This document shows, one piece after another, positions 17,911-26,925 of a stretch of 64,000 nucleotides of DNA. The notes under the pieces are model-generated. The model had not been told where the DNA came from and ran no database searches. It worked only from the letters and a program-made list of their open reading frames with translations. Each line of letters starts with the position of its first letter. The stretch's first letter is position 1. Both the position numbers and the translations under genes were made by a program. This stretch comes from Plantactinospora soyae (lineage in GTDB: Bacteria > Actinomycetota > Actinomycetes > Mycobacteriales > Micromonosporaceae), in contig NZ_JADBEB010000001.1 in assembly GCF_014874095.1 (NCBI RefSeq), positions 8,308,001 through 8,372,000 on the forward strand. The letters are read 5' to 3'.

Positions 17911-18927
17911 ATGACAGGCAGGCGGATCGGCTTGGTGGTGCACGAGGGACGGGCGGCGGCGGTCGAGGCCGCCGGCGCCGTCCGTCGGTGGGGGGCAGCC
18001 AACTCCGTCGACGTCAGCGACATCGACGTGTGGGGCCAGGACCTGGAGCGGTGCCACCGCCGCAACGCGGGCGACGAGGCCGAGGCGGCCGGCCATCCGG
18101 CGCTGGTGGTGACCGTCGGCGGGGACGGGACGTTCCTGCGGGGCGCCCGGATCGCGGCCACGGACGGCGTACCCGTGCTCGGCATCAACGTCGGCCGGGT
18201 GGGGTTCCTGACCGAGGTCGAGCCCGCCGACATCGACACCGCGCTGGCGGCGTTTTTCTCCGGCCGCGTCCAGCTCGACGAGCGGATGATGCTCACGCTC
18301 TGTGCCTCCCGGCCGCTGGAGATCCCCGACGAGATGCAGGCGCTGCTGCGCTACGGGCGCGGCCCGCTGCTACCGCCGCCAACGCCGCTGCCCCGGACCC
18401 CCGCCCCCGACCACCAGCCGGGCGTCGCCCTGGACGTCACCGCCCTGAACGACATCGTCTTCGAGAAGCTCGCCCGCGACCGGCAGGCCAGCCTCGGCGT
18501 GTACCTGGACCAGACGCTCTTCGCGTCCTACTCCGCGGACGCTCTCGTGGTCGCCACCCCGACCGGCTCCACCGCCTACAACTTCGCCGCCGGCGGGCCC
18601 ATCCTCTCCCCCCGGCTGAGCGCGCTCGTGTTCACCCCGGTCGCCGCGCACATGGTCTTCAACCGCAGCCTCGTGCTGGCCGCCGACGAGGCGGTCACGG
18701 TACGGGTACTCGACCAGTCGGGCCAGGTCGCGGTCAGCGTGGACGGCCAACTGCGCGGCGTACTCGATCCCGGAGACTGGGTGACGGTCCAGCCGGCGTC
18801 CCAGCCGGCCCACCTGGTACGCCTCCGCACCTCGCAGTTCTACTCGCGGTTGCGCGAGAGGTTCTCGCTCGCGGACGCCCCGGCGGCGGTGGCCGACAGC
18901 CGGATGCCCGACGCGGCGGACGGCTGA
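17911..18927 (+). CDS. nadK: NAD kinase
   Basis: 338 residues from ATG 17911, after GGGACGAGAGAG; a GTG at 17881 is a weaker alternative. The diagnostic motifs of ATP-NAD kinase are present: GGDGTFLR with catalytic Asp72, LGINVGRVGFLTE, and TPTGSTAYNFAAGGPI. The enzyme phosphorylates NAD+ to NADP+ in the cytosol. A proline-rich insertion (LLPPPTPLPRTP near 155) sits in a variable loop and makes the protein slightly longer than usual. It stands alone here; actinomycete nadK is often near recN, which is not seen, so this may be an additional copy. Confidence 0.92.
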   Translation: MTGRRIGLVVHEGRAAAVEAAGAVRRWGAANSVDVSDIDVWGQDLERCHRRNAGDEAEAAGHPALVVTVGGDGTFLRGARIAATDGVPVLGINVGRVGFLTEVEPADIDTALAAFFSGRVQLDERMMLTLCASRPLEIPDEMQALLRYGRGPLLPPPTPLPRTPAPDHQPGVALDVTALNDIVFEKLARDRQASLGVYLDQTLFASYSADALVVATPTGSTAYNFAAGGPILSPRLSALVFTPVAAHMVFNRSLVLAADEAVTVRVLDQSGQVAVSVDGQLRGVLDPGDWVTVQPASQPAHLVRLRTSQFYSRLRERFSLADAPAAVADSRMPDAADG

Positions 18928-18985
18928 GCGGTCCGGCGCCCGCGCCGACGCCCGGTGCCGAGCCCGGCGGAGGGCCGACGGCCCG

Positions 18986-19798
18986 TTACGGCTTCCGTCC
19001 GACAGCGCCCAGCGCGTCGACCTCGGCGGGCGGGCCGTCCGGACCGGGGGCCGGTCGCCACCGGGTCACGGAGACGATGCCAGGTTCCAGGAGGTGTAGC
19101 CCCTCGAAGAACCGGGCGGCCTCCTCCGGGCTGCGCAGCCGGTACGGGTCACCGGCCTCGGCCCGCAGTCGGGCAGCCCTGTCGGCGGCCTCGGGATGCA
19201 CCATCCGGGTGCCGTCCTCGAATACCAGATAGCTGCCGGAGGGTACGGCGGCCAGCAGCAGGCGCACGATCGCGTCCGCCTCGGTGTCGTCGAGGACCTG
19301 ACCCAGGATGCCGAGCATCATGATCGCCACGGGCTGGTCGAAGTCCAGCGTCTCGGCGGCGATGGCGAGGATCTTGTCCGGGTTCCGCACGTCGGCGTCG
19401 ATGTACGCGGTGGCCCCCTCCGCTGCGCCGACGAGCAACGCCCGGGCGTGCACCAGGACGAGCGGATCGTTGTCGACGTACACGATGCGGCAGCTCGGGT
19501 CGAGACGCTGGGCGACCTCGTGGGTGTTGTCCGCCGTCGGCAGCCCCGTGCCGATGTCGAGGAACTGCCGTACGCCCGCCTCCCCGACGAGATGACGGAC
19601 GGCGCGACCGAGGAAGGCCCGCGAGTTCCGGGCGATGTCGACGATGTCCGGGTAGATCTCCCGGATCTGGTCACCGACCTGCCGGTCGATGGCGAAGTTG
19701 TCCTTGCCGCCGAGCCAGTAGTTCCAGGTCCGGGCCGAGTGTGGGATGGTCGTGTCGATCCTGGACGCCTGACCCGGTGCCGGCACGCTGCCCTCCAT
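18986..19798 (-). CDS. DUF574-type SAM-dependent methyltransferase, intact
   Basis: 270 residues from ATG 19798, with GGGAGA about 12 bases upstream. It carries the family hallmarks HSARTWNYWLGGKDNF, FLDIGTGLPTADN (SAM-binding loop), VYVDNDPLVLVHARALL and MMLGILGQV. It aligns along its whole length with the frameshifted copy at 6723-7534. The family is greatly expanded in actinomycetes and its substrates are largely unknown. It is convergent with nadK. A TATTTT box lies 37 bases or so upstream of the ATG. Confidence 0.9.
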   Translation of the reverse strand: MEGSVPAPGQASRIDTTIPHSARTWNYWLGGKDNFAIDRQVGDQIREIYPDIVDIARNSRAFLGRAVRHLVGEAGVRQFLDIGTGLPTADNTHEVAQRLDPSCRIVYVDNDPLVLVHARALLVGAAEGATAYIDADVRNPDKILAIAAETLDFDQPVAIMMLGILGQVLDDTEADAIVRLLLAAVPSGSYLVFEDGTRMVHPEAADRAARLRAEAGDPYRLRSPEEAARFFEGLHLLEPGIVSVTRWRPAPGPDGPPAEVDALGAVGRKP

Positions 19799-20006
19799 GT
19801 GGATCCCGTCTCTCCCGCCGTTGTCGGTGTCGCTCCTGGTGTCTCCGCCCAAAATAGAGCACCGGAGGCGCCCGGGCCACTGCCGGACCCACCGTCGCCG
19901 GACGGCTCCGGAGAGCCCTTTCCACCAGCTGAACGCGGCGCACCGGAACGCCCCCGGTGGCCGGCACGCGGACGGTCGCGCGCCGGCCCGGCCGGTCAGC
20001 AGCCGA

Positions 20007-21218
20007 TCAGCAACCGATCACCCAGTGTCCGGGGCCGGTCTGCCGCAACGACGTGCTGGCAAAGACGTTGTACAGGCCCATCCGCGCTCCGGAGCCGACC
20101 GCGTAGGCGTAGCCGCCGGACTGGTAGGCCCGACCCGCCTGGACGTGCGCGTAGTTGTTCGCCGTGACGCAGACCGGGTCCTCGCCCGGGTCGCCCGGCT
20201 CCTCCCCCGGATCACCCGGGTCACCCGGGTTACCCGGATCGCCGCCGGTGCCGAGGCCGAAGTAGACCGCGTCCCGGTACGCCGAGCAGATGGTGTCCAG
20301 GAAGTACGCCGCCGCGGTCCCGCACTGCTCCGCCCCGGAGCCCGGGTCGACCGGCGTACCGTGCCCCATCCCGGCGACCCGGTACAGGCGTACCTGGTCG
20401 GCGCCGTACGTTTCCAGGGTGGTACCGCCCGGCAGCGTCGAGGTGCCGGACGGGGTCTGGGACACGCCGAGCACATTGGTCCACTGGTCGCGGGACTCCG
20501 TCGCGTTCGTCACCCCGACGGTGTAGTCGCCGGTGCCGTGCCAGATCGCGACCCTGGGCCGCTGGCCGGTGTAGCCGGGGTACGCGTTGCGGACCAGGTC
20601 GCCCCACTGGGCCGGGCTCCGGTCGACGCCCGGGTTCATGCAACTGAACGCGTTGACCATGCTGGTGGCACACCGGTACGGGATACCGGCGACGATCGAC
20701 CCGGCCGCGAAGGTGTCCGGATAGCTGGCCAGCATCGCCGACGCCATGGCGCCACCAGCGGAGAGGCCGCTGACGTACACCCGGTTGGCGGCGGTGCCGA
20801 AGGTGGTCCGGGCGTGGTCGACCATCTGCCGGATCGACAGTGCCTCGCCCTGGCCGCGTGCGGTGTCCCCCGGTTCGAACCAGTTGAAGCAGGAGGTGGA
20901 GTTGTTCGCCGACTTCTGCTCCGGCACGATCAGCGCGAATCCCCACTGGTCGGCGTACTTGCGCCAGCCGGAGTTGCCGAAGTAGCCGTTGGCGTTCTGG
21001 GCACAGCCGTGCAGCAGCACCACGGCGGGGGCTCCGCTGGGCAGGTTGTCCGGCCGGTAGGCGTACATGGTGAGGTTGCCGGGGTTGGAACCGAAGCCGG
21101 TCACCTGGGTGAGGGTGGCGGCCTGGGCGGGGGCGGCGACGGCCAGTACGGCCACAGTGGCCAGTACGGGCACGAGGGCGGCCCGCACGAGGCGGGCCAG
21201 GACGGGTCTGGGGCGCAT
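20007..21218 (-). CDS. Secreted PHB depolymerase-family esterase with C-terminal binding domain
   Basis: 403 residues from ATG 21218 with GGAGG six bases upstream. A long signal peptide ends near AQA-ATL (residue 33). The catalytic domain has the LHGC oxyanion region and lipase box Ser153 in GLSAGG, plus HGTGDYTV and GMGHGTPVD for the acid and histidine, as in the Esterase_PHB/LpqC group. A glycine-aspartate-proline linker (about 320-345) leads to a roughly 55-residue Cys-containing module (CVTANNYAHVQAGRAYQ) seen on actinomycete polyester and feruloyl esterases. Likely substrates are polyhydroxyalkanoates or plant ester linkages; the sequence cannot choose. Confidence 0.9.
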   Translation of the reverse strand: MRPRPVLARLVRAALVPVLATVAVLAVAAPAQAATLTQVTGFGSNPGNLTMYAYRPDNLPSGAPAVVLLHGCAQNANGYFGNSGWRKYADQWGFALIVPEQKSANNSTSCFNWFEPGDTARGQGEALSIRQMVDHARTTFGTAANRVYVSGLSAGGAMASAMLASYPDTFAAGSIVAGIPYRCATSMVNAFSCMNPGVDRSPAQWGDLVRNAYPGYTGQRPRVAIWHGTGDYTVGVTNATESRDQWTNVLGVSQTPSGTSTLPGGTTLETYGADQVRLYRVAGMGHGTPVDPGSGAEQCGTAAAYFLDTICSAYRDAVYFGLGTGGDPGNPGDPGDPGEEPGDPGEDPVCVTANNYAHVQAGRAYQSGGYAYAVGSGARMGLYNVFASTSLRQTGPGHWVIGC

Positions 21219-21486
21219 GGTTGGCCTCCGGCGACGGTGTGGGATGGGCCACTCTCAGGTTGCCGCGACGTTACGGCCGGAAGACGAACCGACGACATGG
21301 GGCGCAGTCACACATTCCCCCGTATCGAAGTGATGGCCTCCCCCATGGGCACGCCGCCGGATCGGCACCCGCCGGACCGGGCCCGGCGGCGCTGCTGGCC
21401 GGGCCGGGATCTCCACCGGCCAGGGAATGGCTGACCAGGGAAGACCTTCGCCCGCACGTCGCTTTCTACTGATTCATGCGAATGTG

Positions 21487-21515
21487 TTGACGCCTTCGTA
21501 GCACGTCGGTAATAC
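21487..21515 (+). promoter_or_regulatory. Strong candidate sigma70-type promoter of the GH87 gene
   Basis: TTGACG (21487-21492) and TAATAC (21510-21515) are spaced by exactly 17 bases. They lie in an AT-richer patch about 260 bases before the GH87 start. Downstream, GTTGCA near 21532 and TGCAAC near 21582 form a loose dyad that could be an operator. The remainder of the 21219-21774 gap shows nothing I recognise. Confidence 0.6.
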
Positions 21516-21774
21516 TTGCCCCCAACGCGTTGCAAGATTGCGACAAAGTCATGCTCGTTTTGCTACTTGCTCGTGCAACTTCCGGGAGATCCCGTTCCGG
21601 GGCGTCCGCGCCGACCCCGCGGGCCCCGCGTACCGCCCGTCGCCACCGCGCCTGCCCCGACCCCCGACGACCGGATCCGCTCGCCGCCCGCAGCGCAACC
21701 GGCGCCGTACCGACGTACGCCCCGCCACGGTGGACCAGACCACCCGCGGATACCCCCGCACAGGAAGGACAGTG

Positions 21775-24700
21775 ATGAGACGAACGAACCTGATCAGGGT
21801 GGCGGCGACGACAGTCGCGGCCACCCTGATCGCCGCCGTGGGGTGGCCAACCGTCGCGAACGCGGCCGCCGGACCGGACCTCCCGGTCGGAAAGGCGGCC
21901 TCGGCGAGGCCGGACGGCGCCCAGATCGCGGCCACCAACCTCGCCCTGGGCCGTCCCACCCAGGAAAGCGGCCACGCCGAGGTCTACGACTCCGCCCGGG
22001 TCGTCGACGGCAACCAGGGCACCTACTGGGAGAGCGTCAACAACGCCTTCCCCGAGTGGGTACAGGTCGACCTCGGCTCGTCGATGACCGTCAACAGCGT
22101 CGTACTGAAGCTGCCGACCTCCGGCTGGGCCACCCGCACCCAGACTCTGAGCGTGCAGGGCAGCACCAACGGATCGTCCTTCGCCGACCTGGCTCCGGCC
22201 CAGACCCACACCTTCAACCCGGCGACCAACGGCAACTCGGTCACGGTCAACTTCGGCCAGGCCGCCGCCCGCTACGTCCGGATCAACATCACCGCGAACA
22301 GCGGATGGCCGGCGGGGCAACTGTCGGAACTCGAGGTCTACGGAGCGGGAACCCCGACCGACACCACCGCGCCGAGCACCCCGGGTGCGCTGTCGCACAG
22401 CACCTCGGGCAACACCATCACGTTGAACTGGGGCGCCGCCACCGACTCCGGCGGCAGCGGCCTGGCCGGATACAACGTCTACCGCGCCGGCAACCTGGTC
22501 GCGACCCTGGGCACCGTGCTCACGTACCAGGACAGCCAGCCGCCGACGGCGACCGTGTCGTACCACGTCCGGGCCCGGGACGGTGCCGGCAACCTCTCCG
22601 GCAACAGCAACACCACCACCCGGACCGGCACACAGCAGCCGGGCTGCACGAACGTGGCACAGGGCAAGACCATGACGGCGAGCGGCTCCACCTTCACCTT
22701 CACCCCGGAGAAGGCGAACGACGGGCAGCTCGGCACCTACTGGGAGGGCGCAGCGGGCTACCCGCAGACCCTGACCGTCGCGCTGGGGGCGAACCACGCC
22801 ATCACCGCGGTGAACGTCAAGCTGAACCCGGACCCCGCCTGGGGCACCCGTACCCAGAACTTCCAGGTGCTCGGCCGCGACCAGGCTTCGACCAGCTACA
22901 CCAACCTGGTGTCGGCGGCGAGCTACCAGTTCGTCCAGGGCAACAACGTGGTGACCGTCCCGGTCGGCGCGTCCACGGCGGACGTGCAGCTCCGGTTCAA
23001 CTCCAACACCGGTGCCCCGTCCGGCCAGGTCGCCGAGCTGGAGGTCTGCGGCACCCCGGCACCCAACCCCGACCTGGTCGTCAACGCGACGAGTTGGACG
23101 CCGGCATCGCCGAACGAGGCCACCCCGGTGACCCTCTCGGCCACGGTGCAGAACGTCGGATCGGCTGCGGCCGGCGCTACCACGGTCAACTTCAGCCTGG
23201 CCGGCACGGTCGTCGGCAGCGCCGCGGTCGGCGCGCTGGCCGCCGGCGGCTCGACCACGGTCTCGTTCAATGCCGGACCACGGCCGATGGGCAGCTACAG
23301 CGTCTCGTCGGTGGTCGACCCGACCAACACGATCGTCGAGCAGAACAACGCCAACAACAGCTTCACCGCCGCCGCGCCCCTGGTGGTCACCCAGGCGCCC
23401 GGGCCTGATTTGCAGGTCCTGAGCATCAGCTCCAACCCGCCGAACCCGGCCGTCGGGTCGGCGGTCACCTTCACCGTGGCGGTGAACAACCGTGGGACCG
23501 CCGCGACCGGCGCCACCACGGTCACCCGGCTGGTCGCGGGCAGCACCACGCTGAACACCAACACCCCGTCCATCGCCGCGGGCGCGACGGCCAACGTGGC
23601 GATCAGCGGCAGCTGGACCGCCACCAGCGGCGGTGCCACCATCACCGCGACCGCCGACGCGACCGGAGTCGTCGCCGAGACCAACGAGACCAACAACGTA
23701 CGCTCGCAGTCGATCGTGGTCGGGCGCGGCGCGGCCGTGCCGTACACCGAGTACGAGGCCGAGGCCGCCAGCTACCAGGGCACCCTGCTGGAGGCCGATC
23801 CGAAGCGCACCTTCGGGCACACCAACTTCGCCTCCGAGTCCTCGGGTCGCAGGTCGGTACGCCTGAACAGCCAGGGCCAGTACGTCGAGTTCACCTCGAC
23901 CAACCAGGCCAACTCGATCGTGGTCCGCAACTCCATCCCCGACTCGGCGGGCGGCGGCGGCACCGAGGCCACGATCAGCCTGTACGTCAACGGCAGCTTC
24001 AACCGAAAGCTGACCCTCTCCTCGCGCAACAGCTGGCTCTACGGGCTGACCGACGACACCGAGAGCCTGTCGAACACCCCGCAGGCGAACGCGCGCCGGC
24101 TCTTCGACGAGTCGCACGCGCTGCTGTCGCAGTCGTACCCGCCCGGCACCAGGTTCCGGTTGCAACGCGACACCGGTGACAACGCGTCGTTCTACGTCAT
24201 CGACCTCGTCGACCTAGAGCAGGTCGCGGCGCCGCTGAGCCAACCCGCCGGGTGCACCTCGATCACGACGTACGGGGCCGTCCCGAACGACGGGCTCGAC
24301 GACACGGCCGCCATCCAGCGTGCGGTTACCGACGACGAGAACGGCGTGATCAGCTGCGTCTGGATCCCGGCCGGCCAGTGGCGGCAGGAGCAGAAGATCC
24401 TCTCACCGGACCCCACCCGGGGCCAGTACAACCAGAAGGGCATCCGCAACGTGGTGGTGCGCGGTGCCGGGATGTGGCACTCGCAGCTCTACACGAACAC
24501 CGAGCCGCAGAACGTGGTCGGCAACATCAACCACCCGCACGAGGGCAACGTCGGCTTCGACATCGACGACAACACCCAGATCTCCGACATCGCGATCTTC
24601 GGGATGACGACGAACCGGGCCAACCGGGGCCACGGCATCAACGGCCGGCTCGGCAAGAACACGAAGATCAGCAACGTCTGGATCGAGCACGTCAACGTCG

Positions 24701-25455
24701 GTGCCTGGGTCGGCCGCGACTACAGCGACACGCCGGCGTACTGGAACCCGGGTGACGGGATCGAGTTCACCGGGATGCGGATCCGGGACACGTACGCCGA
24801 CGGCATCAACTTCGCCAACAGCACCCGCAACTCCCGGGTGTTCAACTCGTCGTTCCGGACCAACGGCGACGACGCCCTGGCGGTCTGGTCCAGCCGGTAC
24901 GTCCGGGACACCTCGGTGGACATCGGACACGACAACCACTTCGTCAACAACACGATCCAGCTGCCCTGGCGGGCCAACGGCATCGCGATCTACGGCGGCT
25001 ACGGCAACACGATCGAGAACAACCTGATCTACGACACCGCGAACTACCCGGGCATCATGCTGGCGACCGACCACGACCCGCTGCCCTTCTCGGGGCAGAC
25101 GCTGATCGCCAACAACGGGCTCTACCGTACCGGTGGTGCCTTCTGGAACGAGGCACAGGAGTTCGGTGCCATCACGCTCTTCGCCGCCAGTCGGGACATC
25201 CCCGGTGTCACCATCCGGGACACCGAGATCCACGACTCGACGTACGACGGCATCCAGTTCAAGACCGGCGGCGGCAGTATCCCTGGCGTCGTGATCAGCA
25301 ATGTCCGGATCGACAAGTCCAACAACGGAGCCGGCATCCTGGCCATGAGCGGTGCCCGGGGCAGCGCGACGCTGACCAACGTCACCATCACCAACTCGGC
25401 CACCGGCAACATCGTGGTCCAACCGGGATCGAGCTTCGTGATCAACGGAGGTTGA
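21775..25455 (+). CDS. Secreted multidomain GH87 alpha-1,3-glucanase (mycodextranase)-like enzyme
   Basis: 1,226 residues from ATG 21775, AGGAAGGA upstream; signal peptide to about ANA-AAG (residue 28). In order: discoidin/F5-8C-like domain (about 50-180), fibronectin III (190-275), second discoidin domain (285-420), two CARDB-like repeats (430-645), a CBM6-like module starting TEYEAEAASYQG near 655, then a right-handed beta-helix from about 825 (ITTYGAVPNDGLDDT). The helix carries GDGIEF and NGDDALAVW, aspartate clusters expected in the GH87 active site. GH87 enzymes cleave alpha-1,3-glucan in fungal walls and dental or bacterial glucans. Five accessory domains suggest tight binding to insoluble substrate. 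It is convergent with the carotenoid oxygenase gene. Confidence 0.9.
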   Translation: MRRTNLIRVAATTVAATLIAAVGWPTVANAAAGPDLPVGKAASARPDGAQIAATNLALGRPTQESGHAEVYDSARVVDGNQGTYWESVNNAFPEWVQVDLGSSMTVNSVVLKLPTSGWATRTQTLSVQGSTNGSSFADLAPAQTHTFNPATNGNSVTVNFGQAAARYVRINITANSGWPAGQLSELEVYGAGTPTDTTAPSTPGALSHSTSGNTITLNWGAATDSGGSGLAGYNVYRAGNLVATLGTVLTYQDSQPPTATVSYHVRARDGAGNLSGNSNTTTRTGTQQPGCTNVAQGKTMTASGSTFTFTPEKANDGQLGTYWEGAAGYPQTLTVALGANHAITAVNVKLNPDPAWGTRTQNFQVLGRDQASTSYTNLVSAASYQFVQGNNVVTVPVGASTADVQLRFNSNTGAPSGQVAELEVCGTPAPNPDLVVNATSWTPASPNEATPVTLSATVQNVGSAAAGATTVNFSLAGTVVGSAAVGALAAGGSTTVSFNAGPRPMGSYSVSSVVDPTNTIVEQNNANNSFTAAAPLVVTQAPGPDLQVLSISSNPPNPAVGSAVTFTVAVNNRGTAATGATTVTRLVAGSTTLNTNTPSIAAGATANVAISGSWTATSGGATITATADATGVVAETNETNNVRSQSIVVGRGAAVPYTEYEAEAASYQGTLLEADPKRTFGHTNFASESSGRRSVRLNSQGQYVEFTSTNQANSIVVRNSIPDSAGGGGTEATISLYVNGSFNRKLTLSSRNSWLYGLTDDTESLSNTPQANARRLFDESHALLSQSYPPGTRFRLQRDTGDNASFYVIDLVDLEQVAAPLSQPAGCTSITTYGAVPNDGLDDTAAIQRAVTDDENGVISCVWIPAGQWRQEQKILSPDPTRGQYNQKGIRNVVVRGAGMWHSQLYTNTEPQNVVGNINHPHEGNVGFDIDDNTQISDIAIFGMTTNRANRGHGINGRLGKNTKISNVWIEHVNVGAWVGRDYSDTPAYWNPGDGIEFTGMRIRDTYADGINFANSTRNSRVFNSSFRTNGDDALAVWSSRYVRDTSVDIGHDNHFVNNTIQLPWRANGIAIYGGYGNTIENNLIYDTANYPGIMLATDHDPLPFSGQTLIANNGLYRTGGAFWNEAQEFGAITLFAASRDIPGVTIRDTEIHDSTYDGIQFKTGGGSIPGVVISNVRIDKSNNGAGILAMSGARGSATLTNVTITNSATGNIVVQPGSSFVINGG

Positions 25456-25465
25456 CGGGGATCCG

Positions 25466-25490
25466 CCGGCCCGAGCCCCGACCGGGCCGG
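25466..25490. terminator. Hairpin between convergent genes
   Basis: CCGGCCCG (25466-25473) and CGGGCCGG (25483-25490) form an 8-bp stem with a 9-base loop in the 44-base gap between the GH87 and carotenoid oxygenase genes. Confidence 0.45.
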
Positions 25491-25499
25491 GCCGGTGGA

Positions 25500-26906
25500 C
25501 TACCCCGGACCCTCGTGGCCCGGGCCGGTCTCGGGGGTCGACGCCAGCTCGGTGGCCGGGATCCAGGTGCTGTGTGCGCCGACCGGAACCCGGACCGGCA
25601 GCCGTACGGTGGCGAGCGGAGGGCTGGTGAAGTCCTGCGCGTCGAACACCACGAGCTCGCTGACGTCCCGGTCGCCGTCGTAGCGGAAGTGGAGGATCCA
25701 GCCGGCGTCCTCGCCGGCCGAGTCTGGCCGGGGCACGAACACGGCCTCGGTGGTGGCGTCGCCCGGTCGCAGCCGCCGGACCTCGCCCGAGCGCCGTCGC
25801 AGGTCGTACTTGACCAGGCCGTCCGGCGCGTGGGTCCGTACCGCCCGGCTCGTCGTCGCCGTCACCGCGTAGTAGAACCGATGTGCCCGACCCTGCCGGC
25901 GCGGATCGATCCGGGGCATCTCGCTGGGCCGCTCGTCGAGCTGTCGGGCCGGCGCGGAGTCGGCCGCGAGGTCGAGATCCCACTCCCACAAAGTTCCCGG
26001 CCGGCCGAAGGGATCCTCGGTACGCCCGTCGAAGAGCCGCGCGTACCGGATCGCGCGAACGACGATCCGATCCGACGAGACCTCCTCGGCACCGACGACG
26101 TGGTACACGAAACACGGCGGGATGGCGATCCAGCGCAGTGCACCGCCGCCACGGGGCAGCACGCCGACCCGGGACTGGTGCTCGTCGCGCCACCGGTACG
26201 GAAACCCGCCGCGTAACCCCTTCACCGCGTCGAATCGGACCGGCAGGTCGAAGAAGAGCACGTAGTTCGGGGTCAGCGCGATGTCGTGCAGCATCGGGCG
26301 GCCGTGCAGCGGGATCCGGCGTACCGTTCGCACCCGTCCGGACGGGGCGAGCACGAGATACTCGGCCCAGGTGCGCAGCGGCGAGTACGCCAGCACGTGC
26401 AGGTCACCGGTCGCCGGATCGACCTTCGGATGCGCCGAGAAGCCCCGCGGCAACTGCCCGCCGAGATCCGTGTAGCCGACGCTGTCCAGGGTGCTGCTGA
26501 GCTGCACCGGCAGGCAGCCCGACTCCACCAGGGCCAGGACCAGGCCGCCGTGGGAGACGATGTTGGTGTTGACGGTGTCCACGGGGAAGTGCCGGGGTCC
26601 CGGGGCGGGCCGCGTACCCAGTGCGCGGGCGACCCGTCGGGATCGGATCCACCGGTTCCGGAACCACAGTGCCCGGCCACCCCGCACCCGTACGCCACAG
26701 ACGAGTCCGTCCGCCAGGAGCCACGGGTACCGCTCCGCCGAGCGGTGCTGCGGCGGCCGTACCGGCGAGGGGCCTATCTGGGTGAAGAGACCGTCCAACT
26801 CCTCCGGCACCCGCCCGGTCACCGCGAGCCGGTGGTGGGTCGCCTCCTCCCGCAGCGGCGCGAAGGCGCCCAGCAGGTAGGGGCTGGTACCGGGCGCGGA
26901 ACTCAT
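25500..26906 (-). CDS. Carotenoid cleavage oxygenase family protein
   Basis: 468 residues from ATG 26906, 19 bases after the stop of the P450 gene. Four widely spaced histidines in family context (SAHPKVDP, MLHDIALT, VYHVVGA and C-terminal GAHSTWIP) match the iron ligands of the RPE65/CCD seven-bladed propeller. TGRVPEELDGLFTQIGPSP is the usual N-terminal family motif. These enzymes cleave carotenoids or related polyenes with O2 to give aldehydes (apocarotenoids, retinal) without a partner reductase. The adjacent P450 suggests further oxidation of the product. No carotenoid synthesis genes are in the window, so the substrate is unknown. Confidence 0.9.
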   Translation of the reverse strand: MSSAPGTSPYLLGAFAPLREEATHHRLAVTGRVPEELDGLFTQIGPSPVRPPQHRSAERYPWLLADGLVCGVRVRGGRALWFRNRWIRSRRVARALGTRPAPGPRHFPVDTVNTNIVSHGGLVLALVESGCLPVQLSSTLDSVGYTDLGGQLPRGFSAHPKVDPATGDLHVLAYSPLRTWAEYLVLAPSGRVRTVRRIPLHGRPMLHDIALTPNYVLFFDLPVRFDAVKGLRGGFPYRWRDEHQSRVGVLPRGGGALRWIAIPPCFVYHVVGAEEVSSDRIVVRAIRYARLFDGRTEDPFGRPGTLWEWDLDLAADSAPARQLDERPSEMPRIDPRRQGRAHRFYYAVTATTSRAVRTHAPDGLVKYDLRRRSGEVRRLRPGDATTEAVFVPRPDSAGEDAGWILHFRYDGDRDVSELVVFDAQDFTSPPLATVRLPVRVPVGAHSTWIPATELASTPETGPGHEGPG

Positions 26907-26925
26907 CCCCGGGCACCGATCGGGG

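Noticed and set aside
15873-19232. Plus-strand open frame of 1,119 codons spanning the ABC gene end, cold-shock, GlsB-like and NAD kinase genes
   Set aside because: It crosses several real genes in the wrong frame, and its sequence is R/P/G-rich without any fold.
21219-21486. Small genes or a riboswitch in the GH87 upstream gap
   Set aside because: Only a promoter-like pair and loose dyads were found; no known riboswitch pattern or coding signal.
21466-24165. Minus-strand open frame of 899 codons opposite the GH87 gene
   Set aside because: Shadow of a Thr/Asn-rich repetitive gene; no motif or ribosome site.
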